Source of the DNA: Shewanella sp. GD04112 | Lineage (GTDB): Bacteria > Pseudomonadota > Gammaproteobacteria > Enterobacterales > Shewanellaceae | Length of the DNA: 64,000 nt | Assembly (NCBI RefSeq): GCF_029835735.1 | Contig: NZ_JAOEAL010000003.1 | Coordinates: 62,001 to 126,000 of the forward strand | Direction of reading: 5' to 3' | Shown: positions 52,247 to 60,814 of the stretch, piece after piece | How positions within the stretch are numbered: the stretch's first letter is position 1 | Layout: the number at the start of each line of letters is the position of its first letter | Position numbers and translations under genes: made by a program | Notes under the pieces: model-generated | What the model saw: only the letters and a program-made list of their open reading frames with translations | What the model was told of the DNA's origin: nothing | Database searches by the model: none

Positions 52247-52383
52247 GCGGCTACGCCTTAGCATTTATCCCGCAAGGAAAGACGGCAAAGGATCAGTGTT
52301 ATGTTGCTTACTGGTTTACTGCATCAAACGGTGAAAGGGCGGTAAAAGACGTTAATATCAAAAGTATCACTACAGGTTGCTAA
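52159..52383 (+). CDS. Hypothetical protein or 3' part of a frameshifted gene
   Basis: This frame of 74 codons (SGMSGYALAFIPQGKTAKDQ then CYVAYWFTASNGERAV) has a natural-looking composition. It overlaps the preceding frame by 88 bp. It may be the real C-terminus of that protein, reached by a frameshift, or an independent small gene. No function is assigned. Confidence 0.35.
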   Translation: MVNSLLDQTCDSSVCILDQIKLSTLFSGMSGYALAFIPQGKTAKDQCYVAYWFTASNGERAVKDVNIKSITTGC

Positions 52384-52674
52384 TCAGTACCATCTTATTA
52401 ATAAAAGTAATGATATACAGCTAGTTAAGCTAAATGTCTCAGAGGATAGGTTTTGAGTTAGTTTTGAGACATGAAAGGCTACACAAAAAGATTTTATCTG
52501 ATAATATGCAGTTTCTAACCTCGCTTTTACTCTGGCCAATTTCAGTAATAGCGTTGCAGGCCACTACTCTCGCTTCAATTCCAAACCCGCTTTAATTCCA
52601 CAAATCCAATTTAATCCAATCTTCACTGGCAGATTCGCTCTATCAGGGCTTTTTTGCGTCTAAAGGCAACCAAA
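52384..52674. other. Non-coding leader before the exonuclease gene
   Basis: About 290 bp without a gene. The last 100 bp form a CA/AT-rich tract with repeated AATCCAA-type strings (AATTCCACAAATCCAATTTA) like the leaders of several downstream genes. A promoter for the recombination block is expected here but none is certain. Confidence 0.4.
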
Positions 52675-53727
52675 ATGAAAATAATCCCGCTTACCCAAGG
52701 CTCTGAGTCTTGGCTTGAGTGGCGTGGAAATGGCCTCGGTGCCAGTCTCGCGCACACTATTATCGGCGCATCCCACTATGATACTGCGTATCAGTTATGG
52801 GGTGAGATTATCGGAATATTCCCTAAGCAAGACCTCGACCGTAACCCCAATGTAATTCGGGGGAAGCAGTTTGAGGATACCGCTAGGGCAGTATACGAGA
52901 AACACACTAATGAAAAATTCCCTCCGCTATGTATCGAAAGCCAATTAGGTTATCCATTCATAGCAAGTCTTGACGGCCTATCGGTTAACTCTAAGAAAAA
53001 AAGAGTCTTAGAGATTAAGTGTCCGGCACCGTCAACATGGGATGAACTTGTAGAACGCAAACGTCTTTCACTGGCATTTAGGACTTACTACACGCAAGTG
53101 CAGTACCAGCTCTTATGTTGCGATGGTGAAGCTGAATCAGGGGTTTTATTTTTCTACAACGTAGAAACAAGACAATCCCTTGCGTTTGAAATCTTACCTG
53201 AACCAGCTTTCCAAGACTGGTTAAAAGAACAAGTCCTTAAGTTTTGGGATTTGGTCATCAACAGAACACCGCCAGAACTGGATCTCGAAAGAGATTGCAT
53301 TACCCCTGATTTAACCAACTCAATCAACACTAAGGAATGGAAGGAGCTTACCTATCAATTAGTCAACGTACTAAGTGACAAGAAGGCTCTGGAAACGAAA
53401 GTTGATGCGTTGGATAAACAGAAAAGAGCTATTGAGCAGTCAATTATCGACTTGCTTGGTGGCTTTAAGCAGGGTGAGTGTTTTGGTGTCAAAGTCGCAG
53501 TGTCCAGAAGGACTGGCAGCATTGATTACCAAACAGCTTATAACGATTTAGCCGCAATGACAGGGCAAAGCGTTCCATTAACCAAACGTAACGATAGCTT
53601 TTCTACGCGATTATCTATTAACCGCGCTCAAGGCGAAGCGATTACAAAAGAAGTCATAGAAAGTGTTAGGGCAGAACTCATTAAAACGGTTTCTTCAACC
53701 CCAAACGATTACGACTTTACCCTTTAA
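52675..53727 (+). CDS. exo: YqaJ/lambda-Exo-like recombination exonuclease
   Basis: This roughly 350-residue alkaline exonuclease belongs to the YqaJ/lambda exonuclease class. The N-terminus reads TQGSESWLEWRGNGLGASLA. The catalytic set appears in NVIRGKQFEDTARAVYEKH (Glu), PFIASLDGLSVNSKKKRVLE (Asp), and LEIKCPAPSTWDE (ExK). YYTQVQYQLLC completes the fold. A C-terminal coiled coil follows (LSDKKALETKVDALDKQKRA). It resects double-strand ends to load Bet. The ATG at 52675 was chosen because the homologous domain begins there; seven upstream in-frame codons have no ribosome-binding site. Confidence 0.88.
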   Translation: MKIIPLTQGSESWLEWRGNGLGASLAHTIIGASHYDTAYQLWGEIIGIFPKQDLDRNPNVIRGKQFEDTARAVYEKHTNEKFPPLCIESQLGYPFIASLDGLSVNSKKKRVLEIKCPAPSTWDELVERKRLSLAFRTYYTQVQYQLLCCDGEAESGVLFFYNVETRQSLAFEILPEPAFQDWLKEQVLKFWDLVINRTPPELDLERDCITPDLTNSINTKEWKELTYQLVNVLSDKKALETKVDALDKQKRAIEQSIIDLLGGFKQGECFGVKVAVSRRTGSIDYQTAYNDLAAMTGQSVPLTKRNDSFSTRLSINRAQGEAITKEVIESVRAELIKTVSSTPNDYDFTL

Positions 53728-53767
53728 CTATCTCAATCCAATCCAAACCAATCAAAGGACTTTCAAT

Positions 53768-54907
53768 ATGTTCACACAAGAAAACATCAAAACTTTAGCT
53801 ACTACATTCGCAAACACTTTAGTTGAGGCTCAAGCGGCTCACGCCACTAAGTCTGCTAATGCTGCCCTATTTGATGGGACTGACGTTTCGTTTAACACGG
53901 TAAGCAAGTCGGTAGGTTCACTGTTTTTAAACACAGACCGTCCATTTGCAAACCCAAGTAAACAATTTCAGGTAAAAGAATGGCCACTGCCGCCAGCCTC
54001 AATTTTTGAGGTGGACGAGGACTACTTGTTCAGGCTGGATCTTCTGCAAGACATTCTTATGTTTTTGCAGGATTCAATGGGCTTCGGTCTATGGCTTTCA
54101 GGTAGCAAAGGTACTGGTAAAACGTCAATCATCGAGCAGGTAACAGCTCGGCTTGGCGTACCGTTATTCCAAGAAACGGGCAGTGCAAAAACCGAATATT
54201 TTGATTTATTCGGTATGCACGTTCCGGTTGGTAACGGTAAAACTAAATTCATGGCAGGCGGCTTGCTGAGTGCCATGAGAGAGGGCGGCGTATTTCTTCT
54301 TAACGAAGCAGACGCAATGCTTCCATCTGAGCAAATTAAACTCAATGAAGTGGTATCCGGTAAACCAATTTACGTCCCTCAATTAGAGGAATGGGTCTAC
54401 CCAAGTCCTGAATTCCGTTTTGTGGCCACTGGCAACACTAACGGTAACGGCAACACTAACGGTAACTATCTAGGTACTAACAAAATGAACGAGGCTTTTA
54501 TGGATCGTTTCATGGTTGTTATGGTTGAGCATCTTTCACAAGATGCAGAAGTCAGAATGCTGAAAGGCTACCTAAATAAACTGTGTGCTGACAAAGGGCT
54601 TAAAGGAAACCCTAAATTCAATCTGCTGGCTTACGAGGCTATGTGCTCAGAAATGGTTAATGTGGCAAACCTCATTCGAGGTGCCGTAATTAACCAAACC
54701 GGGGCATCTACCATGTTGTCAATGCGTGGGTTGAAGCGTTGGATCACCCTGACAGTGCTTAATACTAAGACTGCCGGGATGAACAGCGTGAAAGCTGCTT
54801 TTATGAAAGCTCATGGCAATTCATTGTCTGAGGCTGAATTATTAATGGCTGTTGAGTTGTGTGAGGACGTATTCGGCAAGGCATTCTCTGAAAATGAGGC
54901 TGCATAA
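53768..54907 (+). CDS. MoxR/CobS-like AAA+ ATPase
   Basis: This 379-residue AAA+ protein resembles the CobS subfamily of MoxR-type chaperone ATPases. Walker A is SGSKGTGKTSII (about residues 111-122), Walker B is FLLNEADAML near residue 177, and sensor 1 is RFVATGNTNGNGNTNGN. The helical lid follows. Such ATPases work with a VWA partner to remodel or load protein complexes; the partner is probably the CobT-like gene at 56.5 kb. The ATG at 53768 has an AAAGGACT site after a CCAATCAA leader. It is not a cobalamin gene in this setting; equivalents sit in the recombination block of SXT-type elements. Confidence 0.85.
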   Translation: MFTQENIKTLATTFANTLVEAQAAHATKSANAALFDGTDVSFNTVSKSVGSLFLNTDRPFANPSKQFQVKEWPLPPASIFEVDEDYLFRLDLLQDILMFLQDSMGFGLWLSGSKGTGKTSIIEQVTARLGVPLFQETGSAKTEYFDLFGMHVPVGNGKTKFMAGGLLSAMREGGVFLLNEADAMLPSEQIKLNEVVSGKPIYVPQLEEWVYPSPEFRFVATGNTNGNGNTNGNYLGTNKMNEAFMDRFMVVMVEHLSQDAEVRMLKGYLNKLCADKGLKGNPKFNLLAYEAMCSEMVNVANLIRGAVINQTGASTMLSMRGLKRWITLTVLNTKTAGMNSVKAAFMKAHGNSLSEAELLMAVELCEDVFGKAFSENEAA

Positions 54908-55407
54908 TGCAAATCGGATACTTTCTAACATTCAAGCATGAGACTGAGACTTTCAGCAGGATCAACATTGAAGATTTAATCGACCACCTCAAAACGGTCG
55001 ATACTGCCATACCTGCTTGTATCAAATATGAATTGGTACAGGAATATGGCTGTAAAACTCTTAAATGTACTTATCCTGACGGGCTAGTTGAACAGATCGT
55101 GCTTTGTTCGCCACTGAGTTTTGAGGGGCTACAGGAAACTGTTTCAGCCACTCGACTTCCAACTATCGCGTTAACAATCGTCGCGCTGCAAGGTGCGGGG
55201 GTTTCTATCGCTAACATTTGTCTGTATCGCAAGAGCGGCAAAAACAGAGAAGAACTGAAATTTAACGGGCAGCACACGACGTTCATTATCGGCAATCAAA
55301 CAATGGTTGACGGTTTGGACTTCGTAGTTGTGGGTTTAGACATTCTTGAAACATCGAGAGTGCGCTTTACCTTCAACTCAGCCAGTTTCGATTTTTGGGA
55401 TCTCTAA
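54907..55407 (+). CDS. Protein of unknown function coupled to the AAA ATPase
   Basis: This 166-residue protein starts at the ATG overlapping the ATPase stop (TAATG), so it is made together with it. It appears soluble with mixed alpha/beta content; segments include EYGCKTLKCTYPDGLVEQIV and VSIANICLYRKSGKNREELK. No family recognised. Its tight coupling suggests it belongs to the MoxR-VWA module. Confidence 0.55.
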   Translation: MQIGYFLTFKHETETFSRINIEDLIDHLKTVDTAIPACIKYELVQEYGCKTLKCTYPDGLVEQIVLCSPLSFEGLQETVSATRLPTIALTIVALQGAGVSIANICLYRKSGKNREELKFNGQHTTFIIGNQTMVDGLDFVVVGLDILETSRVRFTFNSASFDFWDL

Positions 55408-55506
55408 AAACCAATTTGCCGTTTTCAATCTGAAAATGGCCCTCTACTCAAAACACCAATCTAATCCAACCAATCAAGGGGCTCATGTAGCCCCACGGAG
55501 CTATTT

Positions 55507-56436
55507 ATGTCTATTCCATTTCCAAAAGATTACACCGTAGTTTTCGTAACTGTTAACCAATGGCACGCAAAGCGTACCTTGCAAAGTTCGATGCTAGGGC
55601 TCGACACAGAAATATCGAAGAAAATTGCTCATTTGGGCAATTTGAACTCGATAGATCCTGAGTCAATCAAAGTGTTTCGCAATCTATCAAACCAAGCTCA
55701 TGCCGCATGTAACAAATTCGGCGTTAAGTTTGGCAATGGGTACTTAGTACCTAATGCTAAATTGCCTTGGTTAAACGGCCAATTGAATGACATTAAAACG
55801 TCATTTTATGCCGCTAAACGAGACTTAATCACTGGCTACGAAAAGCAGATTTCCAAATGGGCTGACGAAGCCGAGGCGGTTCAAGCTGGCTTCGGTAAGT
55901 ACGTGATTAATACCGCTTACTCGAAAGAGTACATTGATAAGCAAATTCAATTTAGCTGGCATGGTATGGACGAGGAAATTAACAGCCTCGGAAACACTCT
56001 GCTCGATGAAGTTGCTTCAAAAGCGCAAGAAAAACTGGATGTGTTAGAGGAAAAAATTGCGAGTAAATGGGGCTTGAGAGTAAGCCGTAAAGACTTGCCA
56101 ATTTTGGAATCTATTAAATCAAAACTGCTGGCCAACACACTGCTAGATAAGCGTGTTCAACCAATCATCGACATGATTGATGAACTGTTAGACCAAACTC
56201 CTGAAAAGGGTGATTTGGATATGACATTTGCGCGTAAATATCTATCAGTGGTTAAGACCCTGACTCAACCTCAGTTGATTTATGGGCTTAACGCTATCGC
56301 TGTGGAACCTGCTGAATCATCGGAAGATGATGAAGTGGATATCACAACCGAAGCTGAACCAGTAGAGGCAACCGAACCGGAGCCAACTACACCTGTTGTG
56401 ACTCCAACATCAATGGACTGGTTAGATGTTTTTTAA
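55507..56436 (+). CDS. DUF3150-family protein of the MoxR-VWA module
   Basis: This 309-residue protein fits DUF3150: VTVNQWHAKRTLQSSMLGLD at the start, FRNLSNQAHAACNKFGVKFG, and a long helical middle. It ends in an acidic, Pro/Thr-rich tail (EPVEATEPEPTTPVVTPTSM). DUF3150 genes typically sit between a CobS-like ATPase and a CobT-like VWA gene, as here, so the three likely form one machine. The start follows ACGGAG, after a CCAATCAAGG leader. Biochemical function is unknown. Confidence 0.75.
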   Translation: MSIPFPKDYTVVFVTVNQWHAKRTLQSSMLGLDTEISKKIAHLGNLNSIDPESIKVFRNLSNQAHAACNKFGVKFGNGYLVPNAKLPWLNGQLNDIKTSFYAAKRDLITGYEKQISKWADEAEAVQAGFGKYVINTAYSKEYIDKQIQFSWHGMDEEINSLGNTLLDEVASKAQEKLDVLEEKIASKWGLRVSRKDLPILESIKSKLLANTLLDKRVQPIIDMIDELLDQTPEKGDLDMTFARKYLSVVKTLTQPQLIYGLNAIAVEPAESSEDDEVDITTEAEPVEATEPEPTTPVVTPTSMDWLDVF

Positions 56437-56452
56437 CTAATCCAACCCCAAG

Positions 56453-56474
56453 AATGGCCGCTTAGCGGCCATTT
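56453..56474 (+). terminator. Hairpin between DUF3150 and VWA genes
   Basis: AATGGCCGC and GCGGCCATT arms are separated by two bases; only a short T run follows. It may attenuate transcription or stabilise the mRNA end rather than fully terminate. Confidence 0.5.
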
Positions 56475-56510
56475 AACTAATCAAACCAATCAAACCAAAG
56501 GAACTCACAA

Positions 56511-58340
56511 ATGAGTATTTTTGAATCGCTACCAATGTATATCGGCGCATTAGCAAATCAAACAGGTATCAAAGTAAAAATTGGCGGTAACAGTGCAGAA
56601 GTGGGGCGTTACGGCTCGACCTGGCACATTAAGTTGCCCTACATTGATACTAAAAATGTTGAGCTTGCTGCTTTGTCTTATGGCTACGCTTTGCATGAGA
56701 CTGGCCATATCCTTTACACAGATTTTGATTTTCGGAATGAGTGGATCAAAGGTGTTTCAGCGAAAACAAATACGCTAAGAAATATCTTTGAGGATATGTA
56801 TATCGAGAGACAGCTGCGTCGCAAACTTAAAGGTTCGCATGATCGCCTAAGTAAAGTACGTTCTCACTTAACTAAGCGAGGCGATGAACTGAATTTGGAT
56901 GAACTGACAACCGCCAAACTGATTGACCTTGTAATTTACTTCTATGGTTTTAGCGTAAATGGCTACGACAAAGTGTATTACAAGCAGTTTGAGGATTTCA
57001 AAACCGAACTGGATGCCCGTATAGAACCTGCATTTACTGCTGTTTTAATGGGTATCGTGGGTAACTCCCGCTATACACAATCTACCAAGGATTGCGCGGT
57101 TCTGGCCGAAGAAGTGATGCAGTACATTGAGGATTACCTTGATGAACAGGCTAACAAGTCGAATGATGCTAATAGCTCAGATGACGATACGGACAGTGAT
57201 TCTGACGATGCTAACGGCTCCGACGATGATTCTGACGATGCTAACGGCTCCGACGATGATTCTGACGATGCTAACGGCTCCGACGATGATTCTGACGATG
57301 CCAACGGCTCCGACGATGATTCTGACGATGCCAACGGCTCCGACGATGATTCTGACGGTGCCGAAGGTTCGCAAGGTGATACCGGCGATGCTGATAGCTC
57401 TAATGATAGCGGCGATATAAACGGGTTAAAAAGCGCTTTACGGGAGTTTTTAGATGATGAATCAGGCGATCTTGAAGATAGTTTAGAGAAAGCACTAAAA
57501 GCTGAAATCGAAGCAGAGAAGGAAGGGGACGACAACGAACCTGATCCTCGTGAAGTTTCGTATAACCCAAGTGTTTTACCAGCCCCAATTCAAAACCAAA
57601 ATTTTGCACATGCCGATTCAATTCAGAAGAATGCGAGAAAAGAATCATTGTTTTTAGCGCAGCGCCTTCACGGGCTCGTTGAATCAAAAGCGCAATTGCA
57701 ACTTGATCGACGCAGCAGCGGTAGACGCTTAATTAACAACGCTGGTTTAAGGCTAATGCAAAATGACATGCGTGTATTTAAACACGAAAGTCAGGTTGAT
57801 ATGCCTAACACTGCGGTAACGCTCTTACTTGACCAGTCAAACTCAATGTGTGGAAAAGCGTATCAAACTTCGGTTGAATCGACTTACGCACTGGTAGAGG
57901 CTCTAAGTAAGATCAATTTAGTTAAAACCAGCGTCTTGGGATTCGGAAATTCTACTGAGAGTGTTATTGCGCTCAAAGGTTTTGAAGAAACCCCTGCAAA
58001 ATGTCTAACCAAACTGGCAAGCTCGTCTGCCGATGGATATTGCACTCCATTAGCTACTGGGCTATGGGCAGCGTTAAATCAGCTTTATACCCGCACTGAG
58101 GATAGAAAAGTTGTTTTAGTCGTGACCGACGGCCAGCCACATGGATTCCAATACTGCAAAAATCTAATAGCAGAAATGCAAGCCTCGAATGTCGAAGTTT
58201 ATGGCATCGGGATTGGGAACGATTTAAATCTCCCAACTCTGCAATCTCTGTTTGGTAAGCAGTTTGCAATCAAAGTGGATCAGTTAAGCGACCTAGGCAA
58301 TGAAGTTTTCAAAATTGCAGAGGGTATTTTGCTGGACTAA
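56511..58340 (+). CDS. CobT-like VWA protein with HEXXH motif and Asp-rich repeats
   Basis: This 609-residue protein has an N-terminal domain with YGYALHETGHILYTD (HETGH, about residues 62-66) and NIFEDMYIERQLRRKL near residue 93, a gluzincin-like His-His-Glu arrangement. Residues 231-280 are five perfect 10-residue repeats (DDANGSDDDS type) forming a highly acidic linker. The C-terminal VWA domain has a MIDAS-like LLLDQSNSM near residue 441 and VVTDGQPHGF near 542. It matches the VWA partner of MoxR/CobS ATPases. The HEXXH could be structural or proteolytic. It follows a CCAATCAAACC leader and AAAGGAA site. Confidence 0.82.
   Translation: MSIFESLPMYIGALANQTGIKVKIGGNSAEVGRYGSTWHIKLPYIDTKNVELAALSYGYALHETGHILYTDFDFRNEWIKGVSAKTNTLRNIFEDMYIERQLRRKLKGSHDRLSKVRSHLTKRGDELNLDELTTAKLIDLVIYFYGFSVNGYDKVYYKQFEDFKTELDARIEPAFTAVLMGIVGNSRYTQSTKDCAVLAEEVMQYIEDYLDEQANKSNDANSSDDDTDSDSDDANGSDDDSDDANGSDDDSDDANGSDDDSDDANGSDDDSDDANGSDDDSDGAEGSQGDTGDADSSNDSGDINGLKSALREFLDDESGDLEDSLEKALKAEIEAEKEGDDNEPDPREVSYNPSVLPAPIQNQNFAHADSIQKNARKESLFLAQRLHGLVESKAQLQLDRRSSGRRLINNAGLRLMQNDMRVFKHESQVDMPNTAVTLLLDQSNSMCGKAYQTSVESTYALVEALSKINLVKTSVLGFGNSTESVIALKGFEETPAKCLTKLASSSADGYCTPLATGLWAALNQLYTRTEDRKVVLVVTDGQPHGFQYCKNLIAEMQASNVEVYGIGIGNDLNLPTLQSLFGKQFAIKVDQLSDLGNEVFKIAEGILLD
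57201..57350 (+). repeat. Five 30-bp in-frame tandem repeats
   Basis: Five consecutive 30-bp units begin TCTGACGATGC and end CGACGATGAT; units 1-3 are identical and units 4-5 differ at one base (CTAAC to CCAAC). They encode the Asp-rich linker of the VWA protein. Copy number is likely to vary by slippage. Confidence 0.95.
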
Positions 58341-58408
58341 TCCTAAACCTAAAAACCAGCTTGCATTATGCAAGCAGGTATTAATCTAACCAATCAAGAG
58401 TAATTAAC

Positions 58409-59590
58409 ATGAACACTAGACTAGAAAAATTTAAAACCGAAACTCAGGAAATCAAGGCATTGGCTAACGGCCAATGGCCACGAATTTTAGGTAATTTAAT
58501 ACCTGCAATTCGTGATGCCTGTGATGGTTTTACACCTAACAAACGCCCGTCTTGCGGGTGTCCATATCATAACTCTAAATCTAACGACTCATTTCGCCTC
58601 TTAAAACGAGCGGAAGAAGTGGGTAGCGCAGGCTGTTTCACTTGCGGAGTCTGGAACGATGGTTTTGAACTGCTTATGCACGACAGAAGCATTTCGTTTT
58701 CAGAAGCTGTAAAACTGGTCGGTTCGGAAGTCGGTTATTACGACCTTTCAGGCCAAGCTAGTGAAGCTGCCAAAATTGAGGCTGATAAAGCTCAAGCGCG
58801 TTGGGAAAAGAAGCGTGAGGAACAAGCCGTTAAAGACAAACAAACCAAAGTGAGAATGCTCAAGAGGCTTTCTGACATTTGGAATGAATGCTTTGACTTA
58901 GAAGCCCCTGAAAGTGAACCCGCAAGGCTTTACTTCCAGAACCGTGGGCTAGGCAATGTTGGTAATCTGAATAGCGAAGTGGTGTTTCACCCTTCACTTG
59001 AATATTACATGGAAACACTCGATGCCAACGGGAAGAAGAACTTTTCCCTGTATGGCCGTTTTCCAGCAATCATTGCTCAAATCAGAGATCCAAACGGTGT
59101 GCCTGTCAGAATCCATAGAACGTATATCACGCTCGATGGACACAAACTGCAAGCCCCTGATAACAGCCCTAAGAAAATGTCACCTGAAATTCCACAGACC
59201 AGCATCAGCGGCGGCGCAATTCAATTGAGCCCTGCAGGTACAAAGGTAATTGGTATCGGTGAAGGACTGGAAACCACACTCGCTGCGGCAGCTGCTACAC
59301 GTATGCCTGTCAATTGCTGCATCAATGCCCAATTACTTGGGGATTGGTTGCCAGCCGAAGGAACGGAATACGTTTTTGTCTTTGCAGACAAAGACGCATC
59401 AAAAACCGGGGAAATGGCAGCGAACAAACTAGCGAAGCGTTTAGAAGAATACGGTGTAACCGTTTTCATTCTATACCCTCCACTAGAAATCGAAGGCGAT
59501 AGCAAAGGCGTTGACTGGGATGATGCATACCGTGTTTTAGGTAAAGCGGCTTTCCCTGAACAAGCAATGAACTGGCAAGAGCTTTTGTAA
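58409..59590 (+). CDS. Zinc-finger/Toprim primase-like protein
   Basis: This 393-residue DnaG/phage-primase-like protein has an N-terminal zinc-binding segment (KRPSCGCPYHNSKSNDSFRL..., then SAGCFTCGVWNDGFELLM; Cys/His ligands at about residues 48-80). The C-terminal Toprim domain has GIGEGLETTLAAAAATRM (Glu) and YVFVFADKDASKTG (Asp-x-Asp). A conserved ending, GVDWDDAYR, is also seen in phage and plasmid Toprim primases. No helicase domain is present. It probably primes DNA synthesis during element replication or after transfer. A CCAATCAAGAG leader precedes it. Confidence 0.82.
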   Translation: MNTRLEKFKTETQEIKALANGQWPRILGNLIPAIRDACDGFTPNKRPSCGCPYHNSKSNDSFRLLKRAEEVGSAGCFTCGVWNDGFELLMHDRSISFSEAVKLVGSEVGYYDLSGQASEAAKIEADKAQARWEKKREEQAVKDKQTKVRMLKRLSDIWNECFDLEAPESEPARLYFQNRGLGNVGNLNSEVVFHPSLEYYMETLDANGKKNFSLYGRFPAIIAQIRDPNGVPVRIHRTYITLDGHKLQAPDNSPKKMSPEIPQTSISGGAIQLSPAGTKVIGIGEGLETTLAAAAATRMPVNCCINAQLLGDWLPAEGTEYVFVFADKDASKTGEMAANKLAKRLEEYGVTVFILYPPLEIEGDSKGVDWDDAYRVLGKAAFPEQAMNWQELL

Positions 59591-59596
59591 CTAATG

Positions 59597-59616
59597 ATGC
59601 GCCCACAAGGGCGCAT
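59597..59616 (+). terminator. Hairpin after the primase gene
   Basis: ATGCGCCC and GGGCGCAT arms with a four-base loop lie 7 bp after the primase stop. No T run follows, so it may protect the transcript end rather than terminate. Confidence 0.4.
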
Positions 59617-59641
59617 TAACCAATCAAGTAAGGAACGAAAA

Positions 59642-59947
59642 ATGATATTGTCTACCACAAAGCGACGGGAATTTATCAGTAAATGCGACTTAGCATTTAT
59701 AGGTAACAACACTAACTGGGATATTTATTTGGGCAGCGGCGGCACTCTATGGAGCGTTCCCAAGCTGGATAAATTAACCGATTGTCACTTGTCTATTTTT
59801 GGCGATTCTAACCACATCAAGCAGCTAATCAGCGAAGGACTGTTTCACGACACCCCAACTGAGTTAGGATTAGAGCTATTGAACGGCCTAATAAGCCCAT
59901 TAGCGACAACCAATAACTATCAGCCAGCCATAGGTTTGGCTGCTTAG
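59642..59947 (+). CDS. Small protein of unknown function
   Basis: This 101-residue soluble protein begins MILSTTKRREFISKCDLAFI. The start was set at 59642, after TAAGGAACG and a CCAATCAAG leader, instead of 59594, which lies before the hairpin. No motif is recognised. It is part of the row of short backbone genes behind the primase. Confidence 0.5.
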   Translation: MILSTTKRREFISKCDLAFIGNNTNWDIYLGSGGTLWSVPKLDKLTDCHLSIFGDSNHIKQLISEGLFHDTPTELGLELLNGLISPLATTNNYQPAIGLAA

Positions 59948-59999
59948 TTAATTTAAAGATGCGCCTCCGGGCGCGTTAACCAATCAACCAGGATTATCA

Positions 60000-60788
60000 A
60001 TGGAAAATAAGCTACCACCAAAACGACTCATGCACCTGCATGACGCTCCTGACATGCTAACTTGCAGCATTCAGCAAGGGGGGCGCTACTCGATGGAGGT
60101 TAAAAGCCTAGAAGGATTAGATAGATTGAAAGATTTGTTGTTGTGCGCGGTCGATGCCGTTGCTGATTACAAAGTGAAATCCAAAATTCCAAATTTACCT
60201 AGGTTCTTAATCATTACTAATAGTCAGCTACTCACAGACTGCTTCGCTGATCCAAGCGCCGTAGAACGCATGGTATTCAACGAACAGGAGGGCAAGCTAG
60301 CCGAGATATGCTTTGCGCTTATTTACAAGCTCAGGCTGATTGGCGGCGTTGTTCATAAAGAGATTACTGCTGTCAAACAATGCAATGTAAGCCTCAACTC
60401 AAATCAGGACTTGCGCGAACACTTCAAACTAAATTGGCTGAATGACAAACCGTTATTCATATCGCCACATGCGTTTTATCGGTTCGCTAAGCGAATTGCG
60501 GCCATAAGGCTTGAAGGTTGGAGAAATCCAATGAACTTCATTCATAAATGGCTTAAATCGTCTAAGTTTCAGGTTAACAAGCGAGAAGGGGATAAAATCT
60601 GGTACTACGAGGAATCGACCAACTCAATTTTTGTGGTTGTCGAGACTCCAGATACCCAAGAAATGATTACGTACATGCCTGCCAAGAAAGGCCAAGCCGG
60701 ACTAAGCAAACACTTTAGCACCGACTACGAAGCCGTTCCGGTAGGGAAGCCCACTGTAATTAAGATTGCATTAAACAAACCGAAATAA
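60000..60788 (+). CDS. Protein of unknown function
   Basis: This 262-residue basic, soluble-looking protein includes NLPRFLIITNSQLLTDCFAD and LFISPHAFYRFAKRIAAIRL. The second half is basic and may bind nucleic acid (FIHKWLKSSKFQVNKREGDK). No family is recognised. It is preceded by a CCAATCAACCAGG leader and followed by a strong terminator, so it ends this transcription unit. Confidence 0.55.
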   Translation: MENKLPPKRLMHLHDAPDMLTCSIQQGGRYSMEVKSLEGLDRLKDLLLCAVDAVADYKVKSKIPNLPRFLIITNSQLLTDCFADPSAVERMVFNEQEGKLAEICFALIYKLRLIGGVVHKEITAVKQCNVSLNSNQDLREHFKLNWLNDKPLFISPHAFYRFAKRIAAIRLEGWRNPMNFIHKWLKSSKFQVNKREGDKIWYYEESTNSIFVVVETPDTQEMITYMPAKKGQAGLSKHFSTDYEAVPVGKPTVIKIALNKPK

Positions 60789-60814
60789 AAAAGGGAGCCA
60801 TTGGCTCCCTTTTT
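60789..60814 (+). terminator. Strong rho-independent terminator
   Basis: GGGAGCCA and TGGCTCCC arms, flanked by A and T runs, form a textbook terminator at the end of the backbone gene row. Confidence 0.9.

Noticed and set aside
57201..57350. CRISPR-like array
   Set aside because: The 30-bp units are head to tail without spacers and lie in a coding frame; no other CRISPR signal or cas gene was seen in the window.
57127..57420. Repetitive frame (MLTAPTMILT type) over the VWA repeats
   Set aside because: It is a frame-shifted reading of the 30-bp repeats, which are plainly coding in the VWA frame.
53768..58340. Cobalamin (CobS/CobT) biosynthesis genes
   Set aside because: The neighbours are recombination and replication genes; the similarity reflects the MoxR-VWA family, not cobaltochelatase.
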